The position numbers and the translations under genes are program-made. From the NCBI GenBank assembly GCA_015956445.1, contig WIUZ02000022.1, positions 496,001 to 560,000 on the forward strand: 64,000 bases of DNA, written 5' to 3'. How positions within the stretch are numbered: the stretch's first letter is position 1; each line of letters begins with the position of its first letter. This DNA comes from Thelephora terrestris (Eukaryota; Basidiomycota; Agaricomycetes; Thelephorales; Thelephoraceae). Shown piece by piece: positions 23,976 through 31,921 of the stretch. Below the pieces are notes generated by a model. That model did not search any database. It was not told the origin of the DNA and saw nothing but the letters and a program-made list of their open reading frames with translations.

Positions 23976-24080
23976 GTGCGTAGTTCTTCTTAACTACTCT
24001 TGTACTATTATTACTGCGAATGAGACCAATGTCTTTGATTACTTGTGAGATTTTGGCTAATATGTCACGCGTTCGTGACA

Positions 24081-24845
24081 AAGGGCCTTACTAGCGTGTG
24101 AAAGATTGCACAAAAGATAACGAATGTCCGCATGAAACATAGGGGTAAAGATAACACTAGTCCTAAAAGAAATAGGGGCATGGGTCATGAAAGTTCGTAC
24201 CTGGATCTAGACCACACCCAAGGGTCAGGTGAGCACCGTCTCGTGGCTTCTGCGATTGGCCAAAGATAACGAAGAACTCTACACATCCCTTGTTGTCGGT
24301 AGGTGGTATGATACCAACGGACAGGCAGTAACCTGGGAGTTGCAGCTGTAATCGCTTGATCAGACCCAGTCTTGATTAGGCATAGCACCTGGGAATATTG
24401 TTCTTCCTAAGTGGCACCAGGGATTATATTCTTCGGCCGCCGTTCTCGGCTTGGGCCTACTCTGCTTCCAAAGCACAACTAGATCAGATAGGGTTACTAT
24501 CCGATTAGAAGCACAGTGTCCAAATGTTGATACCCCGTGCCCACATGTGTGTTCCAGGGTCCAGGGTTGATCGTAATCGTAAAGTCATGAGGGGTTGTAA
24601 AAAGGGGTTCGTGATGTCATGAAGGGGTCATCAGGGTCTTGAGACCTATTTTTAGTGCGCGCGCGTTCTAGGCGTTCCGGAACGAAGTTCTTCCAAGGCC
24701 GTCCCGCAGGCTGAGGTGTCAGCTTGATGTAGTAAGCCGACGATGATGGTACAGGGGCGGAAGTTGATGTGACCCGGACCAATGAGGTTCGTCAAGGTAG
24801 GTCACGTGAAGGATCACCGATCTAGGCTATAAGAAGGACATCTTC
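24081..24845. other. Unassigned region upstream of P1
   Basis: About 765 bp between the TGTCA unit and gene P1. No conserved frame was recognised. The last 70 bp include GGCTATAAGAAGG (24834-24840 region), a plausible TATA box for P1. Confidence 0.4.
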
Positions 24846-26890
24846 TTGGAGCCATCCTTGATCAGCAACACCAGCAACTTCCCCATCATCTTACCACAAC
24901 ATGTCCTTCCCCAACAACCAACCTACAAAGTTGCCAACGGCATCTCCACCATTTCCCGTATTGACCGTCGTGCCGCCACTCGCAAGACCTATGCCTGTGC
25001 GGCAGGGACTCCCTATACCACTGATGACCAGGTATGGGGGAGACCTAGAGCTTCGTGTGTTCGCACTAATGCCTTCCTCTAGGTAGAGGCACGTTCTTTT
25101 GGCGTTGATGTCAAGCTAACGGCTTCTAGATCTTGGAGGTCGTCACGGAAGTGGACGCCGAACGTCTCAGGGAGACGATCCCTCATTTGATGGGGTTAAC
25201 CTGGGACGACGAGCTCTGGGTTCGTACGATTATCACCGAGAAGGTGGCCTTCCAGATGAGGGGTAGGTTCGGGGAGTTGGAGCATCCGATCAAGAAGGAG
25301 CTCTGGTACACCCTGCAGAGGGGAATCTACGATCAGGACCTATTGGAGCACGGAGCGACCGTTCCTCGGGCTGTCTGCCATGCTACCGCTTCCACTAGTC
25401 TCTTGTGGTCGCTCGTTCGGGAAGGAGAAAGCCGGGTAGGTTTTCTGTCTGAATATTCGAGTATGACTCTCGACTAATCAGACTGCCTAGGTTGAACGAT
25501 TGGAGCGCGAAGTGAAGGAGGCGAAGGCAGACGTCCTTCGCCTGTCAGCGGAGGGACTTCAGATGAAGGAGACCTTGGCAGCCTTTCAACAGGGAACGAA
25601 CGAGGCGTTGGAGGCAATGGTCGCCAATCATCAGGAGTTGATCGCCGGGCTGAAGGTTTGAGACAACAACATTAAGGGGGCGTTGGCCAGGAGGGATGAA
25701 AAGGTGCTTTCAGCCTTTGCAGGTTTATGCAATGACTGAGAGACTTCCTTTAGACTGAAGAACTCGAGAACGTGGTGGCCGTATTGACAGCGCAGGTCGA
25801 GTCCTTACAGGACAAGACCTGCAACTGTAAAGAGGGTCCCAAATTGGTTGGTCAGGGGACAGCCGATGTTCCATTCGAGTTGGAGTCACTGGGGGCAGGG
25901 GTTGGTTTACTGAGTTGGTAAACTGTGAGTAAATCACAAGTAAATGGAAAAAGAACCTAGCAAAATACTTGCCTGGCAAGCACAAAGCAAATTCACAATT
26001 TACTGAGCCAATTTACCTGCAATTTACTGGGTTCAGTATGTGCTCAGTATGTTTACAGTTTACTGGGTCATGTGACCACAGTTTCCCTGTTCGGTAAACC
26101 TCGGAAAAATTCACGATTTACTGAATAAATTTACCTGCAATTTACTGAGCCACTTGCCCAATCAGTATGTTTTCAATTTGCTGAGTGGTTTGATCACAGT
26201 TTACTGGACTCAGTAAACTGGAAAAAAACCAAACTGGTTTACTGACAAGTCCCTGATTGGTCAATTTTAAAAATAACCGAAAATTTACCTGGACGTGTCA
26301 TTGTCAGTAAACTGCAAGTTTTCTTTCAGTAAATTGGAAATACACGTCAGGTAAACTGGGAAAACACGTGACAATTTGATTATGGTTTACTGGACTCAGT
26401 AAATCACAAAAAAGCCTAACCGGTTTACTGACGATGCACCTGATTGGCTAATTTGAAAAAAACTCGAAAATTTACCAGGACGTGTCTTTATTACTAAACT
26501 GCAAGTTCTCTTTCAGTAAATCGCAAGTACACGTAAAGTAAACCAGAAAACACGTGTAAACTGTAAGTAAATTCAAAGTTTACGTGTTTTCTGGTTTACT
26601 TTACGTGTACTTGTGATTTACTGAAAGAGAACTTGCAGTTTAGTAATAAAGACACGTCCTGGTAAATTTTCGAGTTTTTTTCAAATTAGCCAATCAGGTG
26701 CATCGTCAGTAAACCGGTTAGGCTTTTTTGTGATTTACTGAGTCCAGTAAACCATAATCAAATCGTCACGTGTTTTCCCAGTTTATGTCACGAACGCGTG
26801 ACATAGTAGCCAAGATCTCGCAACTAATTCAAGACATTGGTCTCATTCGCAGTAATAAAAGTACAAAGGTGACAAAAAAGAACTACAAAC

Positions 26891-27794
26891 TCAGACAAGA
26901 ACAAACGGGTCGATATCACATAAACAATTCTGAGGAAGAGGGCAGCGATGAGCAAAGTGATGAGGGTTATAAACACTCTCAGGACAGTACGACCACTCTC
27001 GCGTCACCGGATCCTGCCAACACTCTCTACACCCCAACACATCATAAGATAAACTCTCATACATCTCCCGCTTCACGTCCGACAAGGCTGCGCTCACTAA
27101 GGAGAACCCATAGCGGTCTTGGAGACCCGCCACTTCCACCTTCAACTTCATCCTCACCTGACGTGACTTGTCGGAGGGACGACAACGTTGACCAGAATGA
27201 GTCATCGGACTCTTGCGGGTCTTCTTCTTCTGGGACCTCTCCACCATCTGGCGAACTGGGGCAGGACTCCAGGGAGGGGATGGAGGGAGAGGAACGCCCT
27301 GATCCTGGCGGTGGCGAAGGGATGACTGGGGACTTGCAAGGGGGGTCGGTGCAATAAGTTCCGTGACATTGGTGTCCGAAATATCGGAAGAGAGATGCCT
27401 GGAAGGGTCCCCAATGTTCCAAAGCAAAGTGAGAGAAGTCATCATTTAAACTGTTCATGATGACGTACATAAGGTCCACACGCTTCTCCAACTTCGCAAT
27501 CCTATCCTCCCGCTCCCTCTCCATGGCATCTAACAAACGAACGGCCCCAGGGTGAGCAGCTTGAACACGAGGCCCAGAAAGCCTGGGATCCTCGTAACCA
27601 GCCTGTTCCCAGAACTCGGCGGGGGCGTTATGAGCGGTGAGGAAGTTAACGGCAACCTGGTTGTCGTGAGCGATGTTGGCAGGGGAGTCATACAAGTGTT
27701 GCTCCATGTCGTAGGGAGCATCCGTCTCGAAGGACGGGGTGAAGGGGGTGGCGGCAGCGTTGAGCACGACGTTGTTGGCAACGAAGGAAGACAT
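26891..27794 (-). CDS. Unknown protein a of the TGTCA unit (copy 2)
   Basis: Exons 27158-27794 and 26891-27096, with a 61-bp intron (GTGAGG donor, CTTAG acceptor), give 280 aa. Domains in order: an N-terminal block with YDMEQHLYDSPANIAHDNQV and AEFWEQAGYEDPRL, a short coiled coil (EDRIAKLEKRVDLMYVIMN), a GHQCHGTYCTDPPC cluster, a Ser/Pro/Glu linker, then a C-terminal Cys/His block (GCRECW, YCPESV, HHFAHRCP, CLCD). Copy 1 keeps this frame, splice position and cysteines. That points to past selection on the protein. Likely DNA or metal binding by inference only. Confidence 0.62.
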
Positions 27795-27989
27795 GGTAGT
27801 ACTGGATATTTGGGAGAAGGTGGTACTGGTGTTTGGTGGGAGTGGAAAAGAGACGATGAGGGGAACGATCATTAATCCCCCTGACTTAAATACACCCTGA
27901 CTCAAAAGGGAACCGAAAAGGGAAAACAATAACCTATTATCCATTAAAGTCCCAATTAGGACAAACGAGCCCTCAGTCCCAATCGCGAT

Positions 27990-28330
27990 CCCATCAAAAC
28001 CAAGAAATCCCCACCGATCATGAGAAATCCCCATCAGCCTTCTATTACCACCATGAAACGAGAGAAATCCCCATCGATCATAGGAAATCCCCATCAGTCT
28101 TCTACTACTACCATGAAACACAAGAAATCCCCACTTCGCTTCTAAAGAATCATTCGCTATTGTTCCCCTAGCTCATATCATCATTCGTCGCTCTAAGTTC
28201 CACTTCCCCGACTCATCTACCCTACCCTAAACTACGCACAGACCATGTTGACTCCTGCTTGACTCGTTGTAGAATACTGACTCCTGTAGAGAATCGGGTA
28301 TATAAGGAAGAGCGTTCGCTCCTTCTTTTC
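27990..28330. promoter_or_regulatory. Divergent promoter region of the TGTCA unit with repeated GAAATCCCC boxes
   Basis: Between the two gene starts, GAAATCCCC (reverse GGGGATTTC) occurs five times within about 130 bp (28003-28134), interleaved with CATCAG and ACCATGAAAC repeats. A TATA-like GGGTATATAAGG lies at about 28308-28319, driving protein b. The first exon is followed by an apparent 5' UTR intron (GTAAGC at about 28379 to CATTTCAG at about 28429). Copy 1 retains the same boxes at 22740-22870. Confidence 0.55.
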
Positions 28331-28449
28331 CCCATTCTCAATCTCTTCTGTACTCCTCTATCCACAACCTGAATAAAAGTAAGCTGAGGAATTCTCCTCA
28401 CGCCTTACCCCTTTCTAACTCATTTCAGCAGGAATCTTCCTGCTAGTGT

Positions 28450-29073
28450 ATGTTCAGTGCTCCTAACCCCTTCCCCTCTACAAGCCCTGTTCAGCGACCA
28501 GTCATCCCTGACGCTAGGAGATCTATCTGGGAGTATAAACTCATCAGAAGTCTTCAAGTAAACCGAACCAACGGTTTACTCACCCATTTCCCTTACTACC
28601 GCCCCTTTGCAGCTCTCGACGCCGGAGTCACTACTCCCCCTTTTCTCCTAGGAGCCGATCATCAATTCCTTTGGAATTCAGATCTTACTGAAAGTGTCCT
28701 TGCCACCGTCTACTTCAGTATCAGTCCAGCCTTTTACTTTCCCTCCCCACGAGTTCATCTCACCACTAACATCCATACTCATTCTCCTGCTATCATCGTT
28801 CTTTGGTGGGAAATCCCAACTGAATTACCTTATTCTGTTATAGAATATCTCGTCAGCTTCGAACGCCTTAGCGACCAAGACTTCGAACCCTTCGTGCAGC
28901 AACTCAACCAGTTCTGCCAAGACTACCACTCACCCGTACACCCTTATCAGACAGAGTCTCCTCTCTCCCTTGATATCCCTCCTCCTCTCATCTCCACGCC
29001 CGGAACCCCCTTCAAAACCAGACCCGACACCCCCCATCCATCCGCTAATCCTCTGGCGCCCCACAAACAGTAA
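28450..29073 (+). CDS. Unknown protein b of the TGTCA unit (copy 2)
   Basis: 207 aa beginning MFSAPNPFPSTSPVQRPVIP. It is co-linear with copy 1 over its whole length, and most differences are single conservative changes (for example WEI/WEV, VSF/VNF). It is compact with aromatic-rich strands (FPYYRPFAALDAG, VYFSISPAFYFPSP, IIVLWWE) and a Pro/Ser tail. The stop lies 17 bp from the unit's right end. No family recognised; no catalytic motif claimed. Confidence 0.65.
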   Translation: MFSAPNPFPSTSPVQRPVIPDARRSIWEYKLIRSLQVNRTNGLLTHFPYYRPFAALDAGVTTPPFLLGADHQFLWNSDLTESVLATVYFSISPAFYFPSPRVHLTTNIHTHSPAIIVLWWEIPTELPYSVIEYLVSFERLSDQDFEPFVQQLNQFCQDYHSPVHPYQTESPLSLDIPPPLISTPGTPFKTRPDTPHPSANPLAPHKQ

Positions 29074-30180
29074 GCAGGCCTACAACCCTGACAGTTTACC
29101 TGACATGTATTTCCAATTTACTGAAAGAAAACTTGCAGTTTACTGACAATGACACGTCCAGGTAAATTTTCGGTTATTTTTAAAATTGACCAATCAGGGA
29201 CTTGTCAGTAAACCAGTTTGGTTTTTTTCCAGTTTACTGAGTCCAGTAAACTGTGATCAAACCACTCAGCAAATTGAAAACATACTGATTGGGCAAGTGG
29301 CTCAGTAAATTGCAGGTAAATTTATTCAGTAAATCGTGAATTTTTCCGAGGTTTACCGAACAGGGAAACTGTGGTCACATGACCCAGTAAACTGTAAACA
29401 TACTGAGCACATACTGAACCCAGTAAATTGCAGGTAAATTGGCTCAGTAAATTGTGAATTTGCTTTGTGCTTGCCAGGCAAGTATTTTGCTAGGTTCTTT
29501 TTCCATTTGCTTGTGATTTACTCACACTTTACTGACTCAGTAAACCAACCCCTGCCCCCAGTGAGTACGCCGACGAGGTGGTACTCCCATCTCCTAACCC
29601 GTCGTCCTATGCGACGCCTCCGATCGAGAACTCGGTTCCCGTTCCGACTCCGGGTCCGGCTTCAACTTTGGCCGCTTCCAACAAGGAGAACTGTGGGCGC
29701 TGCATCTTGCAGCCAATCCATCAGTTGGTGAAGATCGAGGATGAGGTCATGGAGGTTGACCGAGCCGAAGATGCTCCGAGGGTCGCCGAGGTACGTCCGG
29801 TGACTAAGGGGCAACGATGCAAACACTCTCGACGCCGTCCTGCCCATTGTATGACCGCGTCGGCTAATCCTTACCCTCGACCAGTTGAGTCGGATGGTGA
29901 CCAGTCTGGTCGAGGTGAGGAGCGAGGATTCTGATATCGGGTCCACCGTCCTTACCGACAGGTCGAGTCCGAGATCCAACTCCGACACCAGCTTCGCCTC
30001 GCATGGCAGGATCCCACCCAGGGGTCTGATGAGGGAGACAGAGGGTCGCTCGCCGACTACGTCGATAGTGCTGTCGAGCAGCCACCCGGTGATGGCGATG
30101 TGGGACCAGGTGTTCCAGAGTTCGGTGACATCTGGGAGGCTGATCGGTCCGCTCGAAGGCATCTCTTCCTATCGGCTTGA

Positions 30181-30374
30181 ACTAATCGTTCAGCTGAGTG
30201 CCGAAGATGGTGACGCCATGTTCGGGGAGGTCCTTGCGAGGAGGGGCCAGCACTACGATCTCTGGGATGGACAGTTGATGACCTTTAGGCCTGCCGTAGA
30301 TAGAGTTGATTTCTGATGGGATGATGATAGCACTTTGTATAGCTCGTTGTGGATTCACTGGGAATAGTACGCGC
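30181..30374. other. P1 3' flank, target site of E4
   Basis: Short stretch after the P1 stop, ending in GTACGCGC. The flank resumes after E4 at 41639 as GCGCGTGTTTTTG. It is probably the P1 3' UTR or terminator region; nothing else is seen. Confidence 0.5.
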
Positions 30375-30378
30375 GCGC

Positions 30379-31499
30379 TGTCGCGACGTCGAAACTCTCA
30401 ATCTCCGATTCCTTCCTATTGGTCGTTCGACTCCATTGAGTTCCGGACTCTTCTTGGCCTCGCGACTGCCTCGAGGCAACCTTCACCCTGATCACCGGAC
30501 CGCCTCTATTGTTTCTCGAACGTTCTTCCCCGCTTCGCGTCCCCTCTCGGGAACCCTGTTTCGAATCCTCGCGTCCTGCCATCTGCCACCCGCCACTCGA
30601 CCTTCCGGAACTCTGATATCCCCGACGCCTCGTTCCCCTCGCCTTTCATCCTCGTTTCAACTCTCGTTCTAGCCCTTCGCCATCGCCATCTATCGTTATC
30701 AATTCCTCCCGCCATCGATCTCCGGTTATCCCATCGTTCTGTGCTCTCGTCCCCGCGAATCCTTATCGATCGGAACTTCCCGGTCGATTGATCAGTTCCA
30801 TTCCCCGCACCGTTCCGTTCTCCGGGCATTTGCCTCCATTGCTATCTTCCGCTCTCGATTTCTGTTCCCCTGCATTTTCTCCTGTATGACGCGGCTTCCT
30901 CTCGTGCCGTCGTCACCCCTTCGTCATCGTCCCTGTAGTTACTCAGCCTTCGTCGTCGTTTCCCCCCCCTAGTAGTTACCCCTCTTACCAAGTTCCTCTT
31001 AGTTTCGCTTTTCCGTTCCCCTTCTCTCTCACGGACTATCTCGACACTGCTTATTTAGGAGATTCTTCGGTTTCCTTTATATACTGTGTCTTAGATAGCC
31101 TGGAATGCATCGACTCAGATCCCCCAGTTCAGTTTCAGTCCGAGTTCTCCAGTTCTCTGGTTCGCTCTCCAGTTCTCAAGTCAAGTTCTCGGCTTCTCTG
31201 TGTCTCTTCTCTTGCTCCCACCAAAAGCCTGCCTCAGCTACTTTACGATTTCGCGGTGATTCTCTATCGCAACTCTCAGCAACCTCGGTTCCTATCCCCC
31301 TCTGCTTTGTCTCGAATCTCGCGCTTTACTCTAGTCGTCGCGGTCTTCCCCGGCGATTCTCCAGACATCTTCGGGCATCTCTGAACAGCTCTTCTGTTCC
31401 GGTGGTCGTACAGAACTCAACACTCAACCGGTACCCACCTCAACTGCTTGTACACTTTTTTTTAGGGTATCCGACTACCCGGAGTGTTCAGTAAGTTCA
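30379..31499 (+). repeat. E4 5' LTR
   Basis: Begins TGTCGCGACGTCGAAAC and ends GTAAGTTCA. A TATA-like CTTTATATACTG sits near 31074-31085. Short open frames inside it (for example 31105-31494) occur identically in the 3' LTR and have no recognised product. Confidence 0.92.
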
Positions 31500-31501
31500 C
31501 C

Positions 31502-31520
31502 TGGAACCCACGCCGGGACC
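31502..31520 (+). promoter_or_regulatory. Primer-binding-site candidate of E4
   Basis: TGGAACCCACGCCGGGACC starts two bases after the LTR. The same 19-mer follows the LTRs of E3 and E5. Its complement would fit a tRNA 3' end: CCCGG T-stem strand, seven acceptor bases, discriminator, CCA. The tRNA identity is not determined. Confidence 0.65.
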
Positions 31521-31921
31521 GGTAACGTTGTGTTCTCCGAATTTCCACCATTCCTACCACTCGAGCTGAAGCTCGAGATCTTGCCGAACTTCGAGCTACT
31601 TTTGCAGAGATCCACCAGACCTTCCGCACTCTTCAGCGGATTGAGAGAGTCGTTTTATCCTACCCACCCACCCGCGAACACAGCCTGGAGGAGGATTATC
31701 TTTCTTCTTTATCTTCTTTAACTCCTTCCCCAGAGCCTGCTTCGCAACGCTATCTTCACTACTCTCCTTCTTTGAATCATATCTGGTCTTCTTCGCAACT
31801 CTCTTCGCAACTCTCTGGATCTCCTGCTCGCTCTTCTACTTCTTCTCCGCCGCGGCCTTCTTCGCCGTTTTCCGATACTTCGCAACCCCCTTTTTCCCTT
31901 TTACCTTCGATTTCTTCTCCA

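Larger units (their letters stand above)
21779..24080. mobile_element. TGTCA two-gene mobile unit, copy 1
   Basis: A 2302-bp unit with TGTCAGGGTTG at the left and CGCGTTCGTGACA at the right. It is homologous, in inverted orientation, to 26786-29090. It interrupts the E5 gag at AGGAG/TGTCA. The right flank (AAGGG) is not gag, so the downstream part of the target was lost. It carries two divergent genes (below) around a shared promoter region with five GGGGATTTC-type motifs (22740-22870). No transposase, RT or integrase motif is seen. Confidence 0.8.
26786..29090. mobile_element. TGTCA two-gene mobile unit, copy 2, TSD GTTTA
   Basis: Starts TGTCACGAACGCGTGACA, ends CCTACAACCCTGACA. It is flanked by GTTTA on both sides (26781-26785 and 29091-29095). 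The empty site CCCAGTTTACCTGAC is present in the equivalent arm of E8 (near 42778-42790). The unit is therefore mobile as a 2305-bp piece, with a 5-bp duplication and only a 5-bp terminal inverted repeat. TG...CA ends plus a 5-bp duplication could also describe a long solo LTR. Two intact divergent genes lie inside. Confidence 0.88.
25887..29563. mobile_element. E7: fold-back element with CACTGGGGGCA termini, TSD AGT
   Basis: Termini CACTGGGGGCAGGGG and its complement, flanked by AGT (25884-25886 and 29564-29566). Removing it plus one duplication restores the P1 frame (FELE then YADEVV). The arms are long inverted repeats meeting near 26572 and packed with CAGTAAA/TTTACTG. The right arm is interrupted at 26786-29090 by a TGTCA unit. 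Native length would be about 1367 bp, close to E8 (1400 bp). TIR and 3-bp duplication fit the CACTA (CMC/EnSpm) superfamily, non-autonomous. Confidence 0.88.
24846..30180 (+). pseudogene. P1: coiled-coil protein gene of unknown family, split by a CACTG element
   Basis: Exons: about 24846-25031, 25130-25435, 25491-25655, 25754-25886, then after the insertion 29567 to about 29850, a short piece near 29885 and a final exon ending at TGA 30180. Exon 2 holds a globular block (WDDELWVRTIITEKVAFQMRG, IKKELWYTLQRGIYDQD). Exon 3 is coiled coil (VERLEREVKEAKADVLRLS). A Ser/Pro/acidic region ends in QVESEIQLRHQLRLAW. P2 (43799-55304) has the same introns in the same phases and the same order. The phase-correct first exon has no ATG, and the nearby ATG at 24901 is in another frame. 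A frame error or unusual start is possible. The 3.7-kb insertion at 25887 probably kills it. Function unknown. Confidence 0.6.

Noticed and set aside
24062-24080. TGTCACGCGTTCGTGACA palindrome as a phage-type attachment site
   Set aside because: It is the terminal end of the TGTCA mobile unit and recurs at 26786 with a target duplication. No site-specific recombinase is present.
28308-28378. TATA plus AATAAAA in the TGTCA unit as proof of a retrotransposon LTR
   Set aside because: The AATAAAA overlaps a splice donor (AAAAGTAAGC) of a 5' UTR intron for protein b, so it need not be a polyadenylation signal. LTR identity is kept only as an alternative.
31105-31494. 129-aa frame in the E4 LTR
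   Set aside because: Present identically in both LTRs by duplication. Ser/Arg/Leu-rich, with no recognised domain. It overlaps the promoter and RNA start region.
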